DNA of 64,000 bases. It comes from Moraxella oblonga NBRC 102422 (GTDB lineage Bacteria > Pseudomonadota > Gammaproteobacteria > Pseudomonadales > Moraxellaceae). Below, in pieces: positions 55,649 to 64,000 of the stretch. Made by a program: the position numbers and the translations under genes. Every line of letters starts with the position of its first letter. The stretch's first letter is position 1. Location of the stretch: positions 28,272-92,271 of the forward strand of contig NZ_BCYQ01000009.1 in NCBI RefSeq assembly GCF_001598275.1. The letters are read 5' to 3'. The notes under the pieces are model-generated. The model ran no database searches. It saw only the letters and a program-made list of their open reading frames with translations, and was not told the origin of the DNA.

Positions 55649-55897
55649 TCATCTTGCACCGCCTAGCCAATCCGCTAATTGTTCTACGCTATCAAAATGG
55701 GGTGCAGGGGTAGAACCGCTTTTGATGGATTTATCCAATTTCTCAATATCAAAATGATGTTGATAAAACCAATCATAATAAGCATCTTCATCTTCTTTGG
55801 CAAATGTGGATAATAAAAGCTCATCAACCGTAACACCTGCTTGTTCGGCTTTGCTGATAATCAGCTCTACGGTGGTTGGGGGTAGGTCTAATAGCAT
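55649..55897 (-). CDS. Small acidic protein, possible antitoxin-like
   Basis: An 82-residue protein that I cannot name. The N-terminal LPPTTVELIISKAEQAGVTVDELLLSTFAKEDEDAY resembles a ribbon-helix-helix DNA-binding unit; the C-terminal half is acidic with HFDSVEQLADWLGG. That layout is like antitoxins, but no toxin gene follows. The start at 55897 has a GGGGGAA site. The gene comes 16 bases after the stop of the next upstream gene and probably shares its transcript. Confidence 0.55.
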   Translation of the reverse strand: MLLDLPPTTVELIISKAEQAGVTVDELLLSTFAKEDEDAYYDWFYQHHFDIEKLDKSIKSGSTPAPHFDSVEQLADWLGGAR

Positions 55898-55913
55898 TAT
55901 TTTCCCCCTTTTT

Positions 55914-56324
55914 TTATAGCAATTTATCGCCATTGGGATAAATCACATCGCCATCTTCGCTACTGACATCAAAAAATCCCACTTGATGTTTTATGGCAAG
56001 TTCTTTGACCTTATCATAGGCATCATCAGCATTTGACCACGAAAATGTCAAATAAATGCCATCTTTACCAGTGCTATGGCCTATGCCATAATTACCCTGC
56101 TCTTCAAATTCATCTAATTTGTCTTCATCATAAAACTCACCGTTGATTGGCGGATAAAATTGGATTAATTCCAAAAAGAAATTTTGCAATGCTTGGGTGG
56201 TGTGTTTATAATCACTATAATCCACTTCTTCTTCATATTCGGTAAATTTATCATACCACGCCAAAAACTCTGCTTTATTGGAAAATTCCTTATCTTTATT
56301 AAAGACCATTAAATCATAGCTCAT
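55914..56324 (-). CDS. Uncharacterised conserved small protein
   Basis: A 136-residue acidic soluble protein. It resembles an unnamed family I recall from Pseudomonas and Bacillus genomes: the start MSYDLMVF, the FLAWYDKFTEYEEEVDYSDYKHTTQALQNFFLELIQFYPPING block, and the ending IYLTFSWSNADDAYDKVKELAIKHQVGFFDVSS-x-D-G. Such proteins are often single genes of unknown role, sometimes in immunity-type settings. Here it stands alone with the small gene above, between pdxH and glmM. Confidence 0.55.
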   Translation of the reverse strand: MSYDLMVFNKDKEFSNKAEFLAWYDKFTEYEEEVDYSDYKHTTQALQNFFLELIQFYPPINGEFYDEDKLDEFEEQGNYGIGHSTGKDGIYLTFSWSNADDAYDKVKELAIKHQVGFFDVSSEDGDVIYPNGDKLL

Positions 56325-56397
56325 ATACGCTCCTTATCTGATGATTTGGCTTTTGCATTGATTACAAAAGCCAAATTCAATTCGCTTAAATAATAGC

Positions 56398-57750
56398 CTA
56401 ACCCAAAACTGCTTTGACCTTATCCGCCAACGCCTCTGCCAAGCGTTTGGCAAGATGGCCATCTTGGGCTTCTACCATCACTCTGATGACAGGTTCGGTG
56501 CCTGATTTGCGGATGAGTAGTCGCCCTGTGTCGCCAAGCTGTTCTTTGGCTTTGGTAAATTCTTGTTGTAGCACTTCATTGTCATTGGGGTCTTTCATCT
56601 GACTTAGGCGAACATTGATGAGCGTTTGTGGATAAGGGGTATAGCCTTTGGTTAAATCCGAGAGTTTGCCCCCCTTTTTAACCAAAATCGCCAAAACTTG
56701 CAAGCCTGCCACAATGGCATCGCCCGTGCGAGACTTATCAAGGCACAAAATATGCCCAGAGGATTCACCGCCAATGACATAACCATATTTTTCAAGCTCT
56801 TGCATCACATAGCGGTCGCCGACTTTGGCACGGATAAAGTTGATGCCTTGATTTTTAAGAAAATTTTCAAGTGCCATATTACTCATCAACGTGCCAACCA
56901 CGCCAGCAGGTTTTTCGTCCGCCCCATTTGTCAAGACATAAAGAATACTATCGCCATCAAGCACTTGCCCACGCTCGTCCACCATCACAATACGGTCGCC
57001 ATCGCCATCTAGGGCAATGCCTAAGTCGGCTTTGTGTTCTAAGACCAGTTTTTGTAAGGTCTCTGGATGGGTTGAGCCGCAGTTATCATTGATGTTTGTG
57101 CCGTTTGGTTCATTGGCATACGCAATCACCGTTGCTCCAAGCTCACGCAAGACCCGTGGGGCAACGCTGTATCCTGCACCATTGGCACAGTCTATGACAA
57201 TGGTCAAGCCAGACAAATCGTACTGATAGGGGAATGAGCCTTTGCAATATTCAATATACCGCCCCTTGGCATCATCAATGCGGTAGCTTTTGCCAAGTTC
57301 GGTGGGGTAGTCGGTGAGCCGTGAAAGACTGTCGCCGTGTATCATTTCGTCCAATTTGGCATTGATGGCGGATTGGGTATTGTCCGAGATTTTTTTGCCC
57401 TCAGATGAAAAGAATTTGACACCGTTGTCGCCATAAGGGTTGTGGCTGGCTGAAATCACCACCCCCATATCGGCGTGAAAACTTCTTGCTAAATGAGCAA
57501 TGGCAGGCGTGGGCAAAGGTCCAAGCAAATGCACATCAACACCTGCACTGTTAAACCCTGCTTGTAGGGCGGATTCAATGACATAGCCTGAAATACGAGT
57601 GTCTTTGCCGATAACCACGCTTGGGCGTTTGCCTTTGTTTTGGGCAAGCAATACCTGCCCTGTGGCATAACCCAAGCGAAGTAGAAAATCAGGGGTAATA
57701 GGAAACTCTCCAAATGCCCCACGAATGCCGTCTGTACCAAAATAGCTCAT
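56398..57750 (-). CDS. glmM: Phosphoglucosamine mutase
   Basis: GlmM interconverts glucosamine-6-phosphate and glucosamine-1-phosphate on the way to UDP-GlcNAc for peptidoglycan and LPS. The 450 residues (E. coli 445) have FGTDGIRG at the start, the phosphoserine loop [13 protein letters not shown], the metal loop [15 protein letters not shown] for the sugar ring, and [15 protein letters not shown] for the phosphate. All expected residues are kept. About 190 bases upstream separate it from the peptidase gene on the other strand. Confidence 0.97.
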   Translation of the reverse strand: MSYFGTDGIRGAFGEFPITPDFLLRLGYATGQVLLAQNKGKRPSVVIGKDTRISGYVIESALQAGFNSAGVDVHLLGPLPTPAIAHLARSFHADMGVVISASHNPYGDNGVKFFSSEGKKISDNTQSAINAKLDEMIHGDSLSRLTDYPTELGKSYRIDDAKGRYIEYCKGSFPYQYDLSGLTIVIDCANGAGYSVAPRVLRELGATVIAYANEPNGTNINDNCGSTHPETLQKLVLEHKADLGIALDGDGDRIVMVDERGQVLDGDSILYVLTNGADEKPAGVVGTLMSNMALENFLKNQGINFIRAKVGDRYVMQELEKYGYVIGGESSGHILCLDKSRTGDAIVAGLQVLAILVKKGGKLSDLTKGYTPYPQTLINVRLSQMKDPNDNEVLQQEFTKAKEQLGDTGRLLIRKSGTEPVIRVMVEAQDGHLAKRLAEALADKVKAVLG

Positions 57751-57941
57751 GATGTTGTCCTTAATAAAAACCTAAGATGATGTTAAGTATAACGCCAAAA
57801 CATGCAACAATCCAATAATTTTTGGTATGATAAAGGTTAATAGGGTAAACAATAATTTTTATCAATTTTTACAAAATCCTTGTTTAAATCACTAAACTTT
57901 GCCACAATATAGCACCCCTAACGATAAATTTTGGAAAAAAT

Positions 57942-60905
57942 ATGACTGATTTTACTTTACACCCCACCTTTACCCTAAAAGATACTCACCATATTGAGGC
58001 ACTAGACATCACGGTGATTGTCAGCGAACACACCACCACAGGGGCAACTCATTATCATCTGGCGTGTGATAACAGTGAAAATGCCTTTATGATTGGTTTT
58101 GCTACCCAGCCCATGACCTCTCGTGGTGAGGCTCATATTCTAGAACATGTGGTGCTGTGTGGGTCAGAAAAATATCCTGTGCGAGATCCGTTTTTTAGCA
58201 TGATTAAGCGGTCATTACAAACCTTTATGAATGCCATGACTGCAAGCGACTGGACGGTGTATCCCTTTGCCAGCCAAAACAAAAACGACTATTTTAACCT
58301 ATTATCCGTCTATCTTGATGCCGTCTTTTTTCCAAACATTCACAAACTTGATTTTGCCCAAGAAGGCATACGAGTGGAGCTTGATGAAAATGGCAAACCA
58401 GAATATCATGGCATTGTCTTTAATGAAATGAAAGGGGCGATGAGTGGCGAGATTGATCAGTTGTATTATGCCCTTGTGCCACATTTGTATCCGACCACCA
58501 CTTATCATTATAATTCGGGGGGCGACCCAAAAGAGATTATTAAATTAAAGCATGAGGATTTGGTTAAATTCCACAAGGCACATTACCACCCCTCTAATGC
58601 CATCATCATGAGCTTTGGTGACATCAGCGTAAGCGAAATCCAAGCCAAAATCCACGATGAGGCATTGGTTCGTTTTGATGATAAAGAAAAAGTCGCTCGT
58701 GGCAAAAAGTTTGTCTCGATGAGTGAAACTCGCCTTGAAAACCCTGTGCAGGTCTATGACACCTACACCGCCGATATTGATGGCGAGAAAATGACCCATC
58801 AGGTGCTGGCGTGGCTACTGCCTAGCATTCTTGACCCCAAAGAGCGTCTGGCACTGCGTCTGATGGAGGGGGTGCTGGTGGAGCATGCAGGCTCACCGCT
58901 TAGGGCGTATCTGGATAGTTCATCTCTTGGTACATCAGCCAGTCCGCTTTTGGGTTTAGATGACAGTCATTATGAAATGGCGTTTTATGCAGGGCTTCGT
59001 GGTTCGGAGCGTGAGCTTGCCGATGAAGTGGAGCAGGGGATTTTGGCACTATTAACATCGGTGGCAGATAACCACATTGATGATAAGGTCATTGAAACGG
59101 TGCTACACCAGATAGAGATTGACCAACGCCATATCGGTGGCGACAGCATGCCTTATGGTTTGACACTTATGTTAGAGGGGTTTAGCACAGCACTGCATGG
59201 TGGCAATCCTGTTGATGTGTGGGAAATTGATGAGCATCTAAATTGGCTAAGAGAGCAGGTCAAAGAGCCAAACTATGTACAAAACCTCATCAAAACCTAT
59301 TTGATAGACAACCCTCATCGTGTGCGTCTGACCCTATCGCCTGATAAAGATAAGGCTCAAAGGCTCATTGATGAAGAACGGGCAACTTTGGTGGAGTTTG
59401 ATAAGACCCTGACCGATGAGGATAGGGCGGTGATTGCCCAAGAGGCAAAGGAGCTTGCCATACGCCAAGCAACCATCGATGATGTAGATCTTTTGCCCAA
59501 AGTGGGGCTTGATGACATTCCCAGTCAGATGACATTTGCCCAAGTGCAAACTCAACCTCTTGTCATTGATGGACAGGAGCGTACTTTGTATGAATATCAT
59601 GCAGGCACCAATGGCTTGTATTATTATCAGCTTGTCATTGATTTAAATGAAGATTTAGACATTTTGCATGACCCACTTTTGCCGACTTATTTGGGGCTGC
59701 TCTCTGAGCTTGGGACGGACAAATATGACGCTCGCTCGTTTCAAGAAGTGCAAGCGTCCGTCTCATCAGGTGTTACCGCTCGTATCAGCCAGCGTACCGA
59801 CCGCCATGACAAGGAGAATATGAGCAGTTATCTTGTACTGGCAACTCGTGCCTTAGCTCGTAAGATGGAGGCGGTGAGTTTGGTCAGTGAGGTGCTACAC
59901 GACACTATTTTTACAGAGATTGACCGCATGAGTGAACTTTTGCAACAAAGACAAGCCTCATGGCAATCTCGCCTATCAGCAAGCGGACACAGCTACGCCA
60001 TACAGACCGCCTCTCGCGGCATGAGTGCTTTATCATCACTAGAATATCAGCATTCAGGTTTGCCTGCGTTGTCTGCCCTAAAAGCCTTTTTAAAAAATAG
60101 TGAAACCGACCAGACGGTTTGGCAAACCTTGTCATCTCGTCTGGCTCATCTTCACAAGCGTATCCAAAGCCTGCCCAAATCGGTGATTTTGGTGTGTGAG
60201 GCAGATAAGGCAGATGAGTTAAAAGCGGTGATTGGTGAGGTGCTAAACACATCGCATGAGGCTAATGATGCACCTGTTTTGGCAAATGACGCACTCCCAT
60301 TTGATGAATCAGTTGGCACCGACAACGATAAAGACATCGCATGGCTCATCGCCACCAATGTGCATCACAACGCCATCGCCTATCCTGCCGTCACCTCAGG
60401 GCATGCCGATGCACCTGCTTTGACCATTTTAGCTCCATTTTTGCGAAATGGCTACCTGCATTCGGCAATCCGTGAAAAGGGCGGAGCGTATGGTGGTGGG
60501 GCGAGTTTTGATGCCAATTCAGCCAGTTTTCGTTTTTATAGCTACCGAGACCCACATTGTGAGGCGACTTTTTCTCACTTTACCAAGAGTATCGATTGGC
60601 TCCTAGACAATGAGCATGATAATGACAAGCTAGAAGAGGCGATTTTGGGGGTGATTGGTGGTATGGATAAGCCTGCCTCCCCAGCAGGCGAGGCGGTCAA
60701 GGATTGTTTTAGTTTGTTGCATGGTCGCACGCATGCCATGCAAGAGGAGCTTCGAGCCAAGCTACTTACTGTAACAATTGACGACCTCAAACGAGTGGCA
60801 CGCACTTATCTAAAAGACAAGCCATTTGTACGAGCAAGCCTTGCTCCGCTTGAAAAAGAGGGGGAGATGACAAAGCTTGGATTTGAGTGTAAAAAGTTGG
60901 CGTGA
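57942..60905 (+). CDS. M16C-type zinc metallopeptidase (PreP-like)
   Basis: A 987-residue peptidase of the presequence-protease subfamily M16C. The inverted zinc motif HILEH is at H65 to H69 (E68 catalytic), with the third ligand in GIVFNEMKGAMSG about 100 residues on. The PFFSMIKRSLQTFMNAMTASDWTVYPFASQN block is diagnostic. The C-terminal half carries the R/Y pair region LHSAIREKGGAYGGGASFDANSASFRFYSYRDP. The two halves enclose a chamber that degrades peptides up to about 70 residues. No signal peptide is seen, so it is likely cytosolic, unlike the organellar and several bacterial relatives. Its role is probably clearance of peptides. Confidence 0.93.
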   Translation: MTDFTLHPTFTLKDTHHIEALDITVIVSEHTTTGATHYHLACDNSENAFMIGFATQPMTSRGEAHILEHVVLCGSEKYPVRDPFFSMIKRSLQTFMNAMTASDWTVYPFASQNKNDYFNLLSVYLDAVFFPNIHKLDFAQEGIRVELDENGKPEYHGIVFNEMKGAMSGEIDQLYYALVPHLYPTTTYHYNSGGDPKEIIKLKHEDLVKFHKAHYHPSNAIIMSFGDISVSEIQAKIHDEALVRFDDKEKVARGKKFVSMSETRLENPVQVYDTYTADIDGEKMTHQVLAWLLPSILDPKERLALRLMEGVLVEHAGSPLRAYLDSSSLGTSASPLLGLDDSHYEMAFYAGLRGSERELADEVEQGILALLTSVADNHIDDKVIETVLHQIEIDQRHIGGDSMPYGLTLMLEGFSTALHGGNPVDVWEIDEHLNWLREQVKEPNYVQNLIKTYLIDNPHRVRLTLSPDKDKAQRLIDEERATLVEFDKTLTDEDRAVIAQEAKELAIRQATIDDVDLLPKVGLDDIPSQMTFAQVQTQPLVIDGQERTLYEYHAGTNGLYYYQLVIDLNEDLDILHDPLLPTYLGLLSELGTDKYDARSFQEVQASVSSGVTARISQRTDRHDKENMSSYLVLATRALARKMEAVSLVSEVLHDTIFTEIDRMSELLQQRQASWQSRLSASGHSYAIQTASRGMSALSSLEYQHSGLPALSALKAFLKNSETDQTVWQTLSSRLAHLHKRIQSLPKSVILVCEADKADELKAVIGEVLNTSHEANDAPVLANDALPFDESVGTDNDKDIAWLIATNVHHNAIAYPAVTSGHADAPALTILAPFLRNGYLHSAIREKGGAYGGGASFDANSASFRFYSYRDPHCEATFSHFTKSIDWLLDNEHDNDKLEEAILGVIGGMDKPASPAGEAVKDCFSLLHGRTHAMQEELRAKLLTVTIDDLKRVARTYLKDKPFVRASLAPLEKEGEMTKLGFECKKLA

Positions 60906-60907
60906 TA

Positions 60908-60938
60908 AACAATGGGGCGAGTGATTTGCCCCATTTTA
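60908..60938 (+). terminator. Intrinsic terminator of the M16C gene
   Basis: Arms AATGGGGC and GCCCCATT with a GAGTGATTT loop and a short T-run. Confidence 0.7.
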
Positions 60939-61094
60939 TGTGCTGTGTTGTTTGTGTTTAAAAATCTTTTAAAAACAGTCAGTTACCTATATAAATGAAA
61001 ATTTTTCAACTAACTTTAAAAAAACTTCAATTTTTTTCAAGTAAAAAATGTGGTTTAATATACCCATCTTAAACAAAACAGGAGTAATGTTATC

Positions 61095-62072
61095 ATGACC
61101 ACAAATTTTGCTTGCCGAGTGCATACCCTAGACTTTAACGAAAACTACGAGCCTGCCCAAAGCACTCGTTTGACCACCAACTTTGCCAATCTAGCTCGTG
61201 GCGAGAACCGCAAACAAAATCTACAAAATGCCATTAAAATGATTGACAACCGTTTTAATGATTTGGCACGTTGGGATAATCCAAATGCTGACCGTTATTC
61301 TGTCAAATTGGAAATTGTCTCTATTGATATTGATGTGGCGGGTAAGGGTGAATATTTTTCTGGTTTAGAATGGTTAAAGACTTATGTCGTTGACCATAAA
61401 ACTGGCAAAACCATTAATGGTATTATTGGCAATAGCTTTTCATCATTTGTTCGTGATTATGATTTTAGTGTTTTGCTACTAGATTATAATAAAGATAAAC
61501 CAGAATTTACTGTACCAAAAGGCTATGGCGATTTGCATGGTAAACTGTATAAATACTTGCTTGATTCACCAGAATATAAAGCTAGGGGTGAAAAACCACC
61601 TGTGCTTTGCCTAAGTGTGGCGACCACTCGTACCTATCATCGCACCACAAATACTCACCCAATTTTAGGTGTAGAATATGTACAAAATGACTATTCTTTG
61701 ACCGATGAATATTTTGCTAAAATGGGCTTAAAAGTGCGTTATTTTATGCCACAAGGTTCGGTCGCCCCTTATGCGTTTTATTATGATGAAACGGCGGATT
61801 TATTAAATGATTATACCGCCCTTGAATTAATCAGCACCATTGCCACGATGGAAGCATTCCAAAAAATTTATCGCCCAGAGATTTATAATGCCAATTCGGT
61901 GGCGGGTCAAACTTATAAAGGCAGTTTGACTTATGATGATTATTCACTAACTCGTGTGGATTATGACCGTGTGGAACGTACTCAATTAGCCATCAAACAA
62001 GGCAAACTTGCTGAAGAGCAATTTATTAAGCCTTACCAAGAAATTTTAACCAACTGGCTAAATGAAAAATAA
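61095..62072 (+). CDS. mesX: MesX (DUF1852), partner of folate-independent methionine synthase
   Basis: A 325-residue cytosolic protein of DUF1852, named MesX as the partner that the methionine synthase MesD needs. The order mesX, mesD, flavin reductase here is that of Acinetobacter and related bacteria where MesD/MesX was described, with oxygen required. Motifs: CRVHTLDFNENYEPAQSTRLTTNFANLARGE at the N-terminus, CLSVATTRTYHRTTNTHPILGVEYVQNDYSLTDEYF, and YRPEIYNANSVAGQTYKGSLTYDDYSLTRVDYDRVER. No known catalytic site is apparent. A strong GGAG ribosome binding site precedes the ATG. A perfect hairpin stands between this gene and mesD. Confidence 0.85.
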   Translation: MTTNFACRVHTLDFNENYEPAQSTRLTTNFANLARGENRKQNLQNAIKMIDNRFNDLARWDNPNADRYSVKLEIVSIDIDVAGKGEYFSGLEWLKTYVVDHKTGKTINGIIGNSFSSFVRDYDFSVLLLDYNKDKPEFTVPKGYGDLHGKLYKYLLDSPEYKARGEKPPVLCLSVATTRTYHRTTNTHPILGVEYVQNDYSLTDEYFAKMGLKVRYFMPQGSVAPYAFYYDETADLLNDYTALELISTIATMEAFQKIYRPEIYNANSVAGQTYKGSLTYDDYSLTRVDYDRVERTQLAIKQGKLAEEQFIKPYQEILTNWLNEK

Positions 62073-62084
62073 TTAGTTCGTCAA

Positions 62085-62120
62085 TTAAATCAGCTGATAA
62101 TAAAAAATCAGCTGATTTAA
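62085..62120 (+). terminator. Perfect hairpin between mesX and mesD
   Basis: Arms TTAAATCAGCTGA and TCAGCTGATTTAA match perfectly over 13 bases with a 10-base AT loop. The sequence after it has few T, so it may act as a partial terminator or a processing/stability element that sets the mesX:mesD ratio, not as a full stop. Confidence 0.55.
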
Positions 62121-62220
62121 ATTTAAAACAAACTGTATTTATAAAATTTTAAAATTGACATATCATTTTTTTAATTTTTTAAGTATAATATGCAACTATT
62201 TTTTTAAAAGAATATTGATT

Positions 62221-63255
62221 ATGAGCAAAATTTTATTCCCGACTTCTACTGCTGGCAGCCTGCCCAAACCCTCTTGGCTTGCTGAACCTGAAAAATTATG
62301 GTCGCCTTGGAAATTTGAGGGTGAAGAACTTTTGCAAGCCAAGCAAGATGCCTTGTTGGTATCGCTGGCTGAACAAGTTGCCGCAGGTATTGATATTGTC
62401 AGTGATGGTGAACAAACTCGTCAGCATTTTGTCACGACATTTATTGAACATTTAAATGGTGTGGATTTTAACAAAAGAGAAACCGTTCGCATTCGTAACC
62501 GTTATGATGCTTCTGTACCCAGTGTTGTTGGTGATGTTTCTCGTCCCAAGTCTGTTTTTGTGGAAGATGCTAAATTTTTGCGTGCACATACTGATAAATT
62601 GATTAAGTGGGCATTGCCTGGTCCGATGACTATGATTGATACTTTGTATGATGGGCATTATAAAAGTCGTGAAAAACTGGCGTGGGAATTTGCTAAAATT
62701 TTGAATGAAGAAGCCAAAGAATTGGAAGCGGTAGGCGTGGATATTATCCAGTTTGATGAGCCAGCGTTTAATGTGTTTTTTGATGAGTTGAATGATTGGG
62801 GCATTGCTGCCTTAGAGCGAGCAGTAGAAGGCTTAAAATGCCAAACGGCGGTGCATATTTGCTATGGCTATGGCATTAAGGCAAATACTGATTGGAAACA
62901 AACACTTGGCTCTGAATGGAGACAATATGAAGAGAGTTTCCCATTACTGCAAAAATCTAACATTGACATTATTTCATTAGAGTCCCAAAACTCCAAAGTA
63001 CCGATGGATTTAATTGAGCTACTTCGTGGCAAAAAGGTAATGCTTGGGGCGATTGATGTGGCGACCAATCAAATTGAGACACCTGATGAAGTTGCAGATA
63101 CCTTGCGTAAAGCACTGCAATTTGTTGAAGTAGAGAATCTATATCCTTGCACCAACTGTGGTATGGCACCATTGTCTCGCACGGTAGCTCGTGGTAAACT
63201 AAACGCCCTAAGCCAAGGGGCTGCGATTATTCGTGGTGAGCTTGGCGGTCAATAA
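62221..63255 (+). CDS. mesD: MesD, folate-independent core methionine synthase
   Basis: A 344-residue protein with only the C-terminal (catalytic) half of MetE: no N-terminal folate domain. Zinc/homocysteine ligands can be placed: H212 and C214 in VHICYGYG, E254 in SLESQNS, and C313 in CTNCGMAPLSR. The N-terminal start STAGSLPKP and the DGEQTRQHFVTTF and PGPMTMIDTLYDG blocks are those of core-MetE families. The order next to mesX and the flavin reductase assigns it to MesD. Methyl donor is unknown. The ATG at 62221 gives the normal length; the longer frame has an odd hydrophobic N-terminus. Confidence 0.85.
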   Translation: MSKILFPTSTAGSLPKPSWLAEPEKLWSPWKFEGEELLQAKQDALLVSLAEQVAAGIDIVSDGEQTRQHFVTTFIEHLNGVDFNKRETVRIRNRYDASVPSVVGDVSRPKSVFVEDAKFLRAHTDKLIKWALPGPMTMIDTLYDGHYKSREKLAWEFAKILNEEAKELEAVGVDIIQFDEPAFNVFFDELNDWGIAALERAVEGLKCQTAVHICYGYGIKANTDWKQTLGSEWRQYEESFPLLQKSNIDIISLESQNSKVPMDLIELLRGKKVMLGAIDVATNQIETPDEVADTLRKALQFVEVENLYPCTNCGMAPLSRTVARGKLNALSQGAAIIRGELGGQ

Positions 63256-63366
63256 GAGATTTATTCCCATGATGCCAATCTATGGTGTGATGGGAATGCC
63301 GTTTGACGACTTCATAGGAAGCACAAGCGGTTTTGATATGGTTATTAAAAAGATAAGAAAATAAAA

Positions 63367-63840
63367 ATGGTATCTGTTACAGAGTTTAAAGATGCAATGG
63401 CACAGCTTGCCACAGCCGTGCATGTCGTTACTACAGATGGTGAGAATGGGCGTTATGGCTTTACAGCCTCTGCGGTGTGTAGTGTTACTGATTCTCCGCC
63501 TACACTCCTTGTGTGCATGAATACAAACATTCGCTTTTATGATAAGTTTGTTAAAAATGGTGTGTTAATGGTGAATACCTTGACTGCCCAGCAGTCCGAA
63601 CTATCTAACGCCTTTGCTTCACCACTCACCAGTGAAGAACGCTTTGCCAAAGCAGAGTGGACAACTTTGGTTACAGGTTCGCCAATGTTAAAAAACGCTT
63701 TAATCAATTTTGATTGTAAAATTAGCGAAATCAAACAAGTGGGTACACATGGCATTTTGATTTGTGAGATTGTTGGTATTCGTCAAGGCGATGATGATAA
63801 AGCACTTATTTATCATAATCGGAATTATCGTAGTGTTTGA
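63367..63840 (+). CDS. Flavin reductase (HpaC-like)
   Basis: A 157-residue flavin reductase of the short-chain HpaC type: MAQLATAVHVVTTDGENGRYGFTASAVCSVTDSPPTLLVCMN, then FVKNGVLMVNTLTAQQSELSNAFA, and a C-terminal GTHGILICEIVGIRQGDDDKALIYHNRNYRSV. Such enzymes supply reduced FMN or FAD to a partner oxygenase. It lies 111 bases after mesD, on the same strand, which fits supply of reduced flavin to the oxygen-dependent MesX/MesD system (inference from position). A hairpin with T-run follows. Confidence 0.88.
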   Translation: MVSVTEFKDAMAQLATAVHVVTTDGENGRYGFTASAVCSVTDSPPTLLVCMNTNIRFYDKFVKNGVLMVNTLTAQQSELSNAFASPLTSEERFAKAEWTTLVTGSPMLKNALINFDCKISEIKQVGTHGILICEIVGIRQGDDDKALIYHNRNYRSV

Positions 63841-63843
63841 TAG

Positions 63844-63880
63844 TAAAATAAAACTTGGCGAAAGTCAGGTTTTATTTTTT
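63844..63880 (+). terminator. Intrinsic terminator of the mesX-mesD-reductase group
   Basis: Arms AAATAAAAC and GTTTTATTT around a TTGGCGAAAGTCAG loop (with an inner two-base pairing), then a T-run, just after the flavin reductase stop. Confidence 0.7.
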
Positions 63881-63950
63881 GGGCGTCATAAATATCATCT
63901 TATTTTTAACTTAAAAGTATCAATTATTGATTGACGTTATTTATTTTTAG

Positions 63951-63980
63951 ATATGGCGATGAATTGCAATTATCCCCTAT
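63951..63980. repeat. Palindromic dispersed repeat, copy 3
   Basis: ATATGGCGATGAATTGCAATTATCCCCTAT shares the AATTGCAATT core and CCCCTA arm with the repeats at 15222 and 34663. It lies near the window end, after the last gene. Confidence 0.45.
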
Positions 63981-64000
63981 AAAATCAAATATACTAACCG

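Overview
The window looks like chromosomal DNA of a low-GC gammaproteobacterium of the family Moraxellaceae, most likely Moraxella or a close relative. This rests on overall AT-richness, gammaproteobacterial gene sets (yibN-like/grxC/secB, lptE/holA, mnmC, rlmKL fusion, E. coli-type long argG) and an Acinetobacter/Moraxella-type mesX-mesD-flavin reductase group. The species cannot be fixed from the sequence alone.

Layout. Bases 1-3216 are an accessory-looking, AT-rich stretch: the 3' end of an RNA ligase gene (rtcB) runs into four tightly packed small genes, two of them resembling immunity-type families (DUF6756-like and DUF4279-like), followed by a Phd/PIN toxin-antitoxin pair with a palindromic operator. 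Bases 3226-13586 are mostly minus-strand housekeeping genes: rnhB, mnmC, a small coiled-coil membrane protein, yciI, yciB, tRNA-Glu, yajQ, rnt, pyrC, tRNA-Ser, and a coupled tyrosine phosphatase-murB-DUF218 envelope group, ending in an RCC1-like lipoprotein. Bases 13809-21542 hold a glycine-zipper lipoprotein, a nitroreductase, lon with a sigma-32-like promoter, a VWA lipoprotein, and accB/accC. Bases 21804-32186 read mostly on the plus strand: a small membrane protein, lptE, holA, macA, macB, degV-like, leuS and an EF-hand protein, with an Spx/ArsC-like gene opposed. Bases 32265-43701 hold a LysR regulator, pirin, Lrp, leuA, a MscS channel, rlmKL with a long lysine-rich tail, ttcA, and two uncharacterised exported proteins.

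Bases 44072-50498 are a minus-strand run: argB, a Sel1 protein, dut, secB-grxC-rhodanese, rsgA, argO, argG. Bases 50691-57750 carry an L,D-transpeptidase, a LysR regulator, a histidine-rich repeat protein, an orphan ABC-type binding lipoprotein, a phosphoesterase, pdxH, two uncharacterised small genes and glmM. Bases 57942-63840 carry an M16C peptidase and the folate-independent methionine synthase group mesX-mesD-flavin reductase.

Functional links: argB and argG (synthesis) lie near argO (export of arginine). leuA sits beside an Lrp-type regulator. lptE, murB, glmM, the L,D-transpeptidase and accB/accC serve the cell envelope. rtcB, rnhB, rnt, mnmC, ttcA, rlmKL, rsgA and leuS serve RNA and translation. 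No CRISPR array, prophage or intact insertion sequence was seen. Two dispersed non-coding repeat families and one truncated gene fragment point to past insertions in the intergenic spaces.
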